Shown here one piece after another: positions 24,200 through 32,234 of a stretch of DNA of 44,948 bases; within the stretch, counting starts at the first letter, position 1; the number at the start of each line of letters is the position of its first letter. A program made the translations under genes and the position numbers. Under the pieces are notes generated by a model, which worked only from the letters and a program-made list of their open reading frames with translations, had not been told where the DNA came from and made no database searches. This DNA comes from Paradesulfitobacterium ferrireducens (GTDB lineage Bacteria > Bacillota > Desulfitobacteriia > Desulfitobacteriales > Desulfitobacteriaceae), in contig NZ_JAFLRH010000031.1 in assembly GCF_017310645.1 (NCBI RefSeq), positions 1-44,948 on the forward strand, read 5' to 3'.

Positions 24200-25567
24200 C
24201 TAATTGGACAGACTGGTAATCGGAGCTGGAATCCGGCCGCCGCGGCGGACAAACTGAGTTGAAGAAAACGGATGAACTTCAATCACCGGCGCGCCTCCCA
24301 GCAAGCCGCCAAATTCAACGCGGTCTCCCGCTTTTTTCCCGATCGCCGGGATGACCCGGACGGCCGTTGTTTTTTTATTAATCATACCGATGGCCGCTTC
24401 ATCGGCAATAATCGCGGAAATGGTCTCAGGAGTAACATCCCCCGGAAGAGCAATCATATCCAGTCCAACCGAACAGACACAGGTCATGGCTTCCAATTTA
24501 TCCAAAGTTAATGCACCCTCTTCCACTGCGCGAATCATCCCGGCATCTTCGGAAACCGGGATAAAGGCACCACTCAAGCCCCCAACATGGGAAGAAGCCA
24601 TGGCACCGCCCTTCTTGACTGCATCGTTTAAGAGCGCGAGGGCAGCGGTCGTCCCATGCGTCCCTGCCCGTTCCAGACCCATAAACTCCAGAATTTCCGC
24701 TACACTGTCTCCGACAGCGGGAGTCGGTGCCAGAGATAAATCAACAATGCCAAAAGGCACCCCTAATTCGGCTGAAGCCGCCCGCCCCATCAGCTCGCCC
24801 ATCCGGGTGATTTTGAAAGCTGTTCTCTTAATGAGATTCGCGAGCTCCCCAAAATTCGCCTCCGGGTTGTTCTTCACCACGTGGGCCACTACGCCGGGGC
24901 CGCTTACCCCGACATTAAGCACCCGTTCCGGTTCCCCTACCCCATGAAAGGCACCGGCCATAAACGGATTATCTTCCGGTGCATTGCAGAATACAACCAA
25001 CTTGGCCGCCGCGATTCCGTCTTTTACCGCCGTGAGCCGGGCGCTCTCAAGGATAATTCCACCCATGTCCGCGACCGCATCCATGTTAATTCCGGCCTTG
25101 GTCGAGCCGATATTGACGGAAGAACAGACGGTTTCCGTTTCAGCCAAGGCTTGGGGAATCGCTCGCATTAGAGCCTTATCCCCATTGGTGAGTCCTTTCT
25201 GCACCAAGGCGGAAAATCCGCCCAGAAAATTAACCCCCACTTCCCGGGCAGCAGCGTCCAGAGTTTTAGCTATCCGGACCATTCCGTCCTGATCCAGATG
25301 AGCGGCTACAATGGCAACCGGAGTCACGGAAATTCTTTTATTGATAATGGGGATTCCATAGCGCGCTTCCAGATTATTGCCGACTTTAACCAAATTTGCA
25401 GCCGATTGCGTGATTTTATCATAAATTTTCCGTTCCATCCGTTTCAGATCCTGGTCTGTACAGTCTAACAGACTAATGCCCATGGTAATGGTGCGGATGT
25501 CTAAATTTTCGTTTCTAACCATCTCGATCGTTTGCAAAATCTCTTCCGGTGCGAACGTAATTGTCAT
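24200..25567 (-). CDS. UPF0210 / PFL (DUF711) family protein
   Basis: 455 residues, the usual length of the conserved UPF0210 (DUF711) family. Recognisable blocks are [57 protein letters not shown] and [16 protein letters not shown]. The fold relates to pyruvate formate-lyase-like proteins, but no glycyl-radical motif is present and the reaction is unknown. The ACT-domain gene just upstream (15-base gap) is its constant partner in many Firmicutes and is likely its small-molecule sensor. Confidence 0.92.
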   Translation of the reverse strand: MTITFAPEEILQTIEMVRNENLDIRTITMGISLLDCTDQDLKRMERKIYDKITQSAANLVKVGNNLEARYGIPIINKRISVTPVAIVAAHLDQDGMVRIAKTLDAAAREVGVNFLGGFSALVQKGLTNGDKALMRAIPQALAETETVCSSVNIGSTKAGINMDAVADMGGIILESARLTAVKDGIAAAKLVVFCNAPEDNPFMAGAFHGVGEPERVLNVGVSGPGVVAHVVKNNPEANFGELANLIKRTAFKITRMGELMGRAASAELGVPFGIVDLSLAPTPAVGDSVAEILEFMGLERAGTHGTTAALALLNDAVKKGGAMASSHVGGLSGAFIPVSEDAGMIRAVEEGALTLDKLEAMTCVCSVGLDMIALPGDVTPETISAIIADEAAIGMINKKTTAVRVIPAIGKKAGDRVEFGGLLGGAPVIEVHPFSSTQFVRRGGRIPAPITSLSN

Positions 25568-25582
25568 AATGAACCCCTTCCC

Positions 25583-25870
25583 TTACACCCTGTGCATGTA
25601 TGTAAATACATCTTCATGCTGAATATTGACTTGAAGTCCCCGGGCCTGACCTTCTGTCCGTAAGATTACTGCTAATTCTCCCATTTCTATAACAGAGGTG
25701 CTCAAATCAACGACCATAATCATGGTGAAAAAATCCTGCAAAATGGTTTGACTAATATCTAAAATGTTGACCTTGTTTTCCGCCAGTTTACCTGATACCC
25801 AGGCAATGATTCCGATTTGATCTTTACCTAAAACCGTAACGATACCCCGGTTTGACTTGTCGCTACCCAT
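25583..25870 (-). CDS. ACT-domain protein (UPF0237)
   Basis: 95 residues from ATG 25870, which follows GGAGGGAC; a TTG at 25885 overlaps that site and is unlikely. One ACT domain: RGIVTVLGKDQIGIIAWVSGKLAENKVNILDISQTI. ACT domains bind amino acids or similar ligands and act as sensors. Co-transcribed with the UPF0210 gene. Confidence 0.92.
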   Translation of the reverse strand: MGSDKSNRGIVTVLGKDQIGIIAWVSGKLAENKVNILDISQTILQDFFTMIMVVDLSTSVIEMGELAVILRTEGQARGLQVNIQHEDVFTYMHRV

Positions 25871-25973
25871 CACATGTCCCTCCAATAATTATTTCATGGC
25901 TACTAGCCTAGCACATTCAGTTTCCCTGTACAATAGCCTTAACACTATAGCCTAAAATTATCTCAATATGGGC

Positions 25974-26000
25974 ATGAAAAATGGAGCCAAACGGGCTCCA
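25974..26000 (-). terminator. terminator of the HesB-like gene
   Basis: GGAGCC (25983-25988) pairs with GGCTCC (25994-25999); the minus strand then reads ATTTTTC. Confidence 0.8.
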
Positions 26001-26064
26001 ATATTTTCATCATGCCTCAGGCATTATGACTTAATTTATCTTGCACGTTATCACATATTAAGAA

Positions 26065-26382
26065 TTAGCAGCTGCAGCCATCGCCGCACCCGCCGCCCGA
26101 ATTCGGCGTACGGATTTCAAAACCTCCGCCGTAACGGGATTCGATATAGTCAACCACAGCACCTTCCAGATAGGGTGAGAGCTTTTTGTCAGTTAAGATC
26201 TTAACCCCAAACCCCTCATCCATTACATCTTCCTCATGCGCAGACTCATCCAGAGTCATGCCGAAGCTTGGACCGCCTCAACCAAAACCCGCGACGTAAA
26301 GGCGCAAGTAGGCGTTCTCTTTATTTTGGTTCGCCAAAACTTCTTTGACCTTTTCCGCTGCAATCTCGGTGATTCCAACCAT
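26065..26382 (-). CDS. HesB/IscA-like selenoprotein with in-frame UGA
   Basis: 105 residues if UGA at 26280-26278 is read as selenocysteine (position 35). The N-terminal part starts at ATG 26382 (MVGITEIAAEKVKEVL) and the C-terminal part continues in the same frame. Around the UGA the protein reads VAGFG-U-GGPSFGMTLDE; IscA/HesB proteins have Cys exactly here. The C-terminus GGGCGDGCSC supplies further ligands. A SECIS-like hairpin begins 17-20 bases after the UGA. HesB-like selenoproteins are a known group in anaerobes. Likely role: iron-sulfur cluster carrier or related redox function. Callers would truncate it to the 64-residue tail from ATG 26259. Confidence 0.88.
26240..26261 (-). promoter_or_regulatory. 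bacterial SECIS-like element
   Basis: Minus-strand stem GCA-(U)-GACUC / GAGUC-UGC with apical loop UGGAU. The loop starts about 25 bases after the UGA and has G in its second position, in line with bacterial SECIS rules. The stem has one bulged U. Confidence 0.7.
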
Positions 26383-26548
26383 CCTAAATTTCCACTCCTT
26401 CTATTTCCTTTAGCCAAAGCCTGAGTCTGTTATGTTTTCAAGCCTGCCGGACTCCTGCCCTTCCGGGGTAAAGTTCTCACAGCCTTATTTATAATACTTC
26501 CTTTAGCTTAGTATTGTCAAATTGCATGTTTTAGCTCAAAAAAGCTAT

Positions 26549-26776
26549 TTATACCTCTTTCCCGTTTCCGTCCGGCTTGAATTCCCCGAACCAGCGCCGG
26601 ATCTCTGCTTCAAGGCTGGCAGGCAAATCCTGGACCTGCTCTTGCCAATACTTTACTTCTACCTTGACTTTATCGGCAACATATCCCGAAACGGCCTGTC
26701 CCTTAGGATTATTGTCCAAACTCTGCCACATCGCTATAAAAGCTAATAAAATTAACATCCGCCAAAGCCACCGCAT
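26549..26776 (-). CDS. small membrane-anchored hypothetical protein
   Basis: 75 residues from ATG 26776 (MRWLWRML), which follows GGAAGGG. One N-terminal membrane helix (MLILLAFIAMW) and a charged, probably coiled tail (VADKVKVEVKYWQEQVQDLPASL). No family recognised. It lies downstream of the AcuA-like gene on the same strand, 69 bases away. Confidence 0.6.
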   Translation of the reverse strand: MRWLWRMLILLAFIAMWQSLDNNPKGQAVSGYVADKVKVEVKYWQEQVQDLPASLEAEIRRWFGEFKPDGNGKEV

Positions 26777-26845
26777 GATTTCATCCCTTCCGAACAATGT
26801 TTACTAACTATTCTGTCCGGAAAACGGGATTCCTAGCCTTGACCA

Positions 26846-27481
26846 TTACCCCCGGTTCGAATCCGGTTTATGAAAAAGAATTTTTTCAAAAGCAAGGATC
26901 GCTTCTTTTGGAATTAAATTGCCGTAACGAACCATGAGCATGTTGGCCGGATGAGAGGATATCTCTTCTTCATCCGTGTCTTTAACCACCATACCGGCAT
27001 GGGCCATGAGCTTGCGCATCACTTCCCGGTATTCCCAGACTTGGAGGCCGGATTGTTCCAGATCCCAATGCCAGTAGTATTCCGTCGCCACGACCAAAAA
27101 CTTTTCCATCACCGGGTCCATAAAGGCAACTTCAAGTAAACGGCGGGCAACCCCATAGCGCCTGACCGCCGGAGCAATCTCTATGGCTCCAAGCTCTATC
27201 GTTTGCTCAGGCCCTTGAGCCCAGCGTTCAAAATCATCCGGGGGATGAAATGTCACATAGCCAAAGAGAGTATGCTCACGATAAGCACCTACGATCCGTC
27301 CATTGTCCAGTGCACTGATGCCGATGAGCGCTTCTTTTTGGCGAAACGGCGGGCGAAAAGCCCTTAAACCCGGGTCAAGTTCCAGGGTTTTTAAGAAATC
27401 GGAAGGCAGAGGGCCTTGGACGATAATTTCTCCATCCGGCAGATTGACAGTTTGCGTATAGATTGCCCGCCCCTCGTTCAC
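26846..27481 (-). CDS. acuA: AcuA-like protein acetyltransferase (GNAT)
   Basis: 211 residues, matching Bacillus AcuA in length. A GNAT core is visible (QTIELGAIEIAPAVRRYGVARRLL), and the C-terminal block YYWHWDLEQSGLQVWEYREVM ... SSHPANMLMVRYG is characteristic of AcuA. In Bacillus, AcuA acetylates and inactivates acetyl-CoA synthetase at its catalytic lysine. Three such synthetases lie 10-18 kb away in this window, so they are plausible substrates. No acuB or acuC (deacetylase) is adjacent. The start is GTG 27481 after GGGAGG. Confidence 0.82.
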   Translation of the reverse strand: MNEGRAIYTQTVNLPDGEIIVQGPLPSDFLKTLELDPGLRAFRPPFRQKEALIGISALDNGRIVGAYREHTLFGYVTFHPPDDFERWAQGPEQTIELGAIEIAPAVRRYGVARRLLEVAFMDPVMEKFLVVATEYYWHWDLEQSGLQVWEYREVMRKLMAHAGMVVKDTDEEEISSHPANMLMVRYGNLIPKEAILAFEKILFHKPDSNRG

Positions 27482-27527
27482 AACGTGCCTCCCTTAATGC
27501 ATACTTTCACAGAGCTTTACCGAAGTA

Positions 27528-28772
27528 TTACTCCCAGGCCGCCAGATAGGCCTGCTGCTCTGCGGTTAGGCTGTCAATGCTCAAATTCAAGGATTTAAGC
27601 CTTAAGGTCGCAACTTGTTCATCTATTTCTTTGGGTACACCGTAGACCCGGTTTTCCAATGTTCCTTGATGTGTAACCAAAAAGTGGAGAGCCAAGGCCT
27701 GGAGGGCAAACGTCATATCCATGACCTCCGCCGGATGTCCATCCCCAGCGGCTAAGTTGACCAGCCTGCCTTCGGCCAGAAGATAAATTTCTTTGCCGCC
27801 GGGAAGGGTGTATTCTACAATGTTCGGTCTTACTAAACGATGGGACTGTGCAAGCTGCTCCAATTCGACCCGGCTGACTTCAACATCAAAATGCCCGGCA
27901 TTACAAAGAATGGCTCCCGCTTTCATCACCCGGAAATGCTCGGCGCGGATGACGTCCTTATTCCCGGTCACGGTAATGAAAACATCCCCCTGCTTCGCAG
28001 CCTCCAGCATGGGCATCACTTCAAACCCGTCCATCCAAGCTTCATTCGCCCGGATTGGATTAACTTCCGTCACAATTACCCTGGCGCCAAGTCCTTTAGC
28101 CCTTAAGGCCACCCCTTTGCCGCACCAGCCATATCCGGCCACAACCACCGTTTTTCCGGCCACAACCAGGTTCGTGGTGCGCATAATTCCATCCCAGACA
28201 GACTGTCCGGTGCCATAACGATTATCGAAAAGATATTTGCTTTCCGCATCATTCACGGCTACCATGGGGAAGCCCAGCTCTTGGCTTTTATCCATAGCCT
28301 TCAGGCGGAGGATGCCGGTAGTGGTCTCTTCCGCGCCGCCTTTGACCTTGCCCAACAGTTCCCTTCTTTCCTTGTGAATGGTGGAAACGAGATCCCCGCC
28401 ATCATCGATGATATAATCCGGTCCAAAATCCAAGGCCAGATTCAGATGACGGCGGTATTCGTCAAGGGTTGCCCCATACCAAGCATGAGCACGTATTCCT
28501 CCTTTGACCAGGGCAGCAACCACATCATCCTGGGTCGAGAGAGGATTGCTCGCTACTACTGCAACTTGGGCTCCTCCAGCCTGAATAACCTTGGCCAAAT
28601 AAGCGGTTTTGGCTTCCTGGTGCAAACAAATCACAATTTTTTTCCCGGCAAAGGGCTGTTCCCGTTCGAAGTCTTGGCGTAAGTGATTCAGAACCGGCAT
28701 GTGGGCTGCCGCCCAATCAATTTTCAGCTGCCCCTGAGGCGCTAAATTCAAATCACGGATTGTTGATTCCAT
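27528..28772 (-). CDS. ahcY: adenosylhomocysteinase
   Basis: Hydrolyses S-adenosylhomocysteine to adenosine and homocysteine, closing the methylation cycle. 414 residues from ATG 28772 (MESTIRDLNLAPQG), whose beginning matches the family better than the longer frame from ATG 28826. The NAD-binding motif is VVVAGYGWCGKGVA; other blocks are GHFDVEV and the C-terminal AYLAAWE. A strong AAAGGAGGTGG lies 23 bases upstream of this ATG, with a CCCGAC/GTCGGG hairpin between, which would bring the site to normal distance. Confidence 0.93.
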   Translation of the reverse strand: MESTIRDLNLAPQGQLKIDWAAAHMPVLNHLRQDFEREQPFAGKKIVICLHQEAKTAYLAKVIQAGGAQVAVVASNPLSTQDDVVAALVKGGIRAHAWYGATLDEYRRHLNLALDFGPDYIIDDGGDLVSTIHKERRELLGKVKGGAEETTTGILRLKAMDKSQELGFPMVAVNDAESKYLFDNRYGTGQSVWDGIMRTTNLVVAGKTVVVAGYGWCGKGVALRAKGLGARVIVTEVNPIRANEAWMDGFEVMPMLEAAKQGDVFITVTGNKDVIRAEHFRVMKAGAILCNAGHFDVEVSRVELEQLAQSHRLVRPNIVEYTLPGGKEIYLLAEGRLVNLAAGDGHPAEVMDMTFALQALALHFLVTHQGTLENRVYGVPKEIDEQVATLRLKSLNLSIDSLTAEQQAYLAAWE

Positions 28773-28777
28773 ATGCT

Positions 28778-28792
28778 CCCGACTCGGTCGGG
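28778..28792 (-). promoter_or_regulatory. hairpin between ribosome site and start codon of ahcY
   Basis: CCCGAC pairs with GTCGGG around CGA on the minus strand. It lies between AAAGGAGG and the ATG at 28772 and also covers a second, weaker GGGAG site. Confidence 0.5.
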
Positions 28793-28871
28793 CCACCTCC
28801 TTTGAAGCTAAGTCTATACTTACCATATACTATTTCTTCCCAACACGTGAGAAATCCTTCTTAGCTAGAGC

Positions 28872-28899
28872 TAAAAAGACCCCGTCTAAGGGTCTTTTG
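28872..28899 (-). terminator. terminator of the Mrp gene
   Basis: AAAAGACCC pairs with GGGTCTTTT around a six-base loop, followed on the minus strand by T-rich sequence. It lies just past the stop at 28910. Confidence 0.88.
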
Positions 28900-28909
28900 C
28901 AAATACTTG

Positions 28910-29743
28910 TTACTTGGCGATTTCGTCCGCCAACCGGGCGGCGATTGCGCGAAATCCTTCGGATTGGTACTCTTCGATGCGACCGGCATCTGATAAAGAA
29001 GCCAGGGAAGGATCCAGCGGCAGCTGCCCCAGGAAAGAGATTTCACTTTTTTGGGCTTCCAGTTCCCCTTGCGGCTTACCGAAAATTTCGAGCCGGGTAT
29101 GACAGTCCGGGCATTCGACATAAGCCATGTTTTCAATCAGCCCATAAATGCGGGCATCGTATTTCTTCGCCATATTTATGGCCTTGCGCACAATCATGCC
29201 CGCCAGCTGCTGGGGACTGCTCACAACCACGATCCCGCTTATGGGCAAAGACTGAAATACCGTAATCGGAACATCCCCGGTTCCGGGCGGCATATCAATA
29301 AGCAAATAATCAAGCTCTCCCCATACGACATCCGTCCAGAATTGCTGCACAAGCTGGGTGATAATAGCCCCGCGCCAGATTACCGGGTCATCCTCGTTTT
29401 CGAGCATTAGATTGAGGGACATAATCTTAATTCCACCTTTGCTCTTCGGCGGGGTCACCCCAATCGAATTAACCATAGCCTTTTCCGTAACCCCGAAGAT
29501 TTTCGGGATACTGGGACCCGTGATATCCGCGTCCAGAACCCCGACTTTATACCCCTGGTTGTGCAGGCTGGTGGCCAGCATGCCGGTGACAGAAGATTTT
29601 CCGACACCGCCTTTACCGCTCATCACTGCTATGAGGTTTTTAACCTGACTGGCTTTCTGAGCCTCCGTTAGCTTGGGCTCTGTTGAACAACTCTCGGTCG
29701 TACAGCTTCCTGCCGAAGCGCATGTGCTGCAGGCATCACTCAT
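28910..29743 (-). CDS. mrp: Mrp/NBP35-type iron-sulfur carrier ATPase
   Basis: Cytoplasmic P-loop ATPase that holds and transfers Fe-S clusters. 277 residues from ATG 29743, which follows GGAGG; a longer frame begins at 29770. The Cys-rich N-terminus (C5, C8, C14, C19) resembles NBP35-like forms. The deviant Walker A is GKGGVGKSS at residues 43-51, with DADITGPSIP and the CxxC in VECPDCHTRL. Together with the HesB-like selenoprotein 2.5 kb away it hints at local Fe-S functions, though they are not in one operon. Confidence 0.9.
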   Translation of the reverse strand: MSDACSTCASAGSCTTESCSTEPKLTEAQKASQVKNLIAVMSGKGGVGKSSVTGMLATSLHNQGYKVGVLDADITGPSIPKIFGVTEKAMVNSIGVTPPKSKGGIKIMSLNLMLENEDDPVIWRGAIITQLVQQFWTDVVWGELDYLLIDMPPGTGDVPITVFQSLPISGIVVVSSPQQLAGMIVRKAINMAKKYDARIYGLIENMAYVECPDCHTRLEIFGKPQGELEAQKSEISFLGQLPLDPSLASLSDAGRIEEYQSEGFRAIAARLADEIAK

Positions 29744-29770
29744 AAGAGCGCCTCCCTTCCCGTTCTCCAA

Positions 29771-30140
29771 ATTTATATTTGATTATAACGTGCATTTACC
29801 CCCCAGGGGTTACCACAACCATCTTACGCCTTGCCTTTTCTTTTTGTCAAGGTTTACCTGCTCAGATTATCCTTAATCTTTTCTTCATCATTTCTTCCCT
29901 TATCTATAGCATCTTCAGTCATTTCTTCTCTTACATGGTATTTGCCTTTTACCCAAATATTATTAGCAAAGAACATTCCAACCTGAAAAAGAAAATCGTA
30001 AGAAAAAGGAAGATGTCACGGATATGCGGCATATATTTGTCTAAATAAGCAGGAAATCTGTCATAACGCATCAAATTTATGTAAAGAAGTATCAACTTAT
30101 GAGGTCTGTTTCCCGATTTATACTTTCTAGTCGGCTGCTT
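29771..30140. other. AT-rich intergenic region, no gene seen
   Basis: Divergent promoter region between mrp and the spermidine-synthase-like gene. TATAAT occurs on the minus strand near 29782-29787, upstream of mrp, without a convincing -35. No credible ribosome site, RNA structure or repeat was found in the rest. Confidence 0.5.
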
Positions 30141-30157
30141 GAAGAGGAGGATTAGAT

Positions 30158-32212
30158 TTGGCGTCAAAATTTCTGTATGTGTACGTATTCTTAACCGGAG
30201 CAACCGTAATGAGCATTGAAATGTCCGCATCCCGTCTGATTGCACCCTATTTTGGAACATCTCTCATCGTCTGGTCCAATATTATCGGGATAATCCTGCT
30301 GGCAATGTCGCTTGGGTACGTGTTCGGCGGGCGGATTGCCGACCGTTACCCGCGCCCCGGGGTTCTGTTCGGGATTTCGCTGGGGGCAGGTTTAATCTTA
30401 AGCGTCATTCCTCTGGCCGCTCAAGGCGTCTTCCAGTTCTTAACCGCCGGAATCCTGGCCACACCGGTGCGCATATCCCTCTTGGTTTTTGTCGGGACTT
30501 TGTTTGTCTTTGCTCCCCCTGTCTTTATGCTGGCAATGGTCAGCCCCTTCGCCTTGCGCCTCTCCGTCCAGTCCACCGGCCAGGCCGGGGAAACAGCCGG
30601 ACGTTTGAACGCTTTCTCTACTCTGGGCAGCTTGCTCGGAACCTTTATTCCGTCTTTGATTCTGATTCCAAGTATCGGCACCCGGGCTACCATCTTTTGG
30701 TCTTCCTTTATTCTGATCGGCATCTCTGCCGTCGGACTCAAACGCTGGTGGGCAGCCGCCTTGGCCTTAATTCCCCTGGCGTTGCTCGTGCTGGCACCTA
30801 CAGCTGTTAAGGCAAGCGGTAAGGTGCTATGGGAAAAAGAAACTCCCTATCAATACGCCCAGGTGGTTGAGCAGAAAGACGGGAGCATTGCCTTAGTCTA
30901 TAACGAGGGCGGGGGCTACCAGTCCGTTTACCGGCCTGATCACGTCCTCCCGCCCCAGGATTACTATAATTATTATCTGCTGCTGCCTTTTCTGCGCCCG
31001 GCGGAGGAGCCGGATGTCTGGATTCTCGGTTCGGCCGGCGGCACCATGCTCGGCCTATTTGACCGCTGGGTCCATCCGCCTTTTCCCGGGCTCAGGCTGA
31101 CCGGGGTGGAAATCGACCCGGACATCATCCCCCTGGGCACTAAGTTTTTCGGGCTAAAAGGAAACGAGGGAGAAGTCATAAACTCCGATGCCCGCATTTT
31201 TCTGACTTCCAAGAAGGAGAAGGCAGACCTTATCATCGTGGATGCTTATTCTCAGCAAATTTACATTCCTTTTCACCTGGCAACGCAGGAATTTTACCGG
31301 GAGGTTAAAGCCCACTTAGAACCCGAGGGCATACTCGCCCTGAATGTCAACGCGATTTCCCCCACATCAGAACTGCTGCAGTCCTTTGAGCAGACTTTAA
31401 ACTCAGTCTTTGCCTATACCTATGTGCTTCCTGTCCCCGGTTCCTATAACTATGTGCTCCTGGCCAGTGAGAGCCCGCTCTCGATACCGGAAATCCCCGC
31501 AGACCTGCCCATGGCCCTTCAGCCTTCTGCCCTCCATTACACCCGGGAACTGAGCGCAGTCCAGCCAAGCGGCGGCATGATTTTTACGGATGATAAAGCT
31601 CCGGTGGAATTTTTAACCGACCAGATGATCTGGCAAACGCTCTTCGGCAACGCACAGCCTGGGGAAAAGCCGGCGCTTTCGGAAAAAGCGAGCGCTCCCA
31701 CTGACGCGCCTGTGGTCAAGCCGGAAGCCTTGGCTCTTTATGACGAAGGGCACCGGCTTTATGATCAACAGCAATTCACTCAGGCTATTCTTAAGTTCGA
31801 CCAGGCCCTGAAAATTGACCCCGCCTGCTTCCAAGCCTTGACCTTAAAAGGTGCAAGCCTCGCTTTTCAGGGAAAGTATGACCAAGGGCTTGATTTGATT
31901 CAGCAAGCCCTGTCGTTAAATCGTTCTTATGTTTACGGGTATTTTAACCTTGGCTTGGCTAATGAGCTTGCCGGGCGGTGGCAGGATTCGATTGCGGCCT
32001 ACACCCACGCCCTTGAACTGGATAACCGGGATACCTGGAGCTATTACGGGATCGCCAGTATCTATGGCCGCCAAGGCAAGGCGGAGCAAGTGATAGAATA
32101 CCTGAAACCGGCCATTGCCCTCAACCCGGGGGTCAAAGACGTTGCCCGCACGGAACACGACTTTGCACCCGTACGCTCTGATTCCCGTTTTCAGGAACTG
32201 GTTAAGCCTTAG
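30158..32212 (+). CDS. membrane spermidine-synthase-like protein with TPRs
   Basis: 684 residues from TTG 30158 after GAGGAGG. Residues 1-215 form seven or so membrane helices (SIEMSASRLIAPYFGTSLIVWSN, LGYVFGGRIADR). Residues about 270-450 are a Rossmann domain of the spermidine synthase family (WILGSAGGTMLG, GVEIDPDIIPLG, DLIIVDAY). Residues 525-665 hold three or four TPRs. Such fused MFS-like/synthase proteins are common, yet polyamine synthase activity is unproven; the usual DGxxQ-type substrate motif is not evident. Convergent with pepF. Confidence 0.82.
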   Translation: MASKFLYVYVFLTGATVMSIEMSASRLIAPYFGTSLIVWSNIIGIILLAMSLGYVFGGRIADRYPRPGVLFGISLGAGLILSVIPLAAQGVFQFLTAGILATPVRISLLVFVGTLFVFAPPVFMLAMVSPFALRLSVQSTGQAGETAGRLNAFSTLGSLLGTFIPSLILIPSIGTRATIFWSSFILIGISAVGLKRWWAAALALIPLALLVLAPTAVKASGKVLWEKETPYQYAQVVEQKDGSIALVYNEGGGYQSVYRPDHVLPPQDYYNYYLLLPFLRPAEEPDVWILGSAGGTMLGLFDRWVHPPFPGLRLTGVEIDPDIIPLGTKFFGLKGNEGEVINSDARIFLTSKKEKADLIIVDAYSQQIYIPFHLATQEFYREVKAHLEPEGILALNVNAISPTSELLQSFEQTLNSVFAYTYVLPVPGSYNYVLLASESPLSIPEIPADLPMALQPSALHYTRELSAVQPSGGMIFTDDKAPVEFLTDQMIWQTLFGNAQPGEKPALSEKASAPTDAPVVKPEALALYDEGHRLYDQQQFTQAILKFDQALKIDPACFQALTLKGASLAFQGKYDQGLDLIQQALSLNRSYVYGYFNLGLANELAGRWQDSIAAYTHALELDNRDTWSYYGIASIYGRQGKAEQVIEYLKPAIALNPGVKDVARTEHDFAPVRSDSRFQELVKP

Positions 32213-32234
32213 TCGCAGCCGGTAGTTCCCAAGG

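Noticed and set aside
24351..24947. Open frame of 198 codons on the plus strand
   Set aside because: Antisense to the UPF0210 gene, rich in Pro, Ser and Ala as expected for an opposite-strand shadow.
26065..26382. HesB gene as a pseudogene broken by a stop codon
   Set aside because: The stop is exactly at the family cysteine, the frame is otherwise intact and a SECIS-like hairpin follows, so selenocysteine is the better reading.
26852..26866. Sequence resembling a tRNA T-arm (GGTTCGAATCC)
   Set aside because: It lies within the last codons of the AcuA-like gene and no acceptor or anticodon arm surrounds it.
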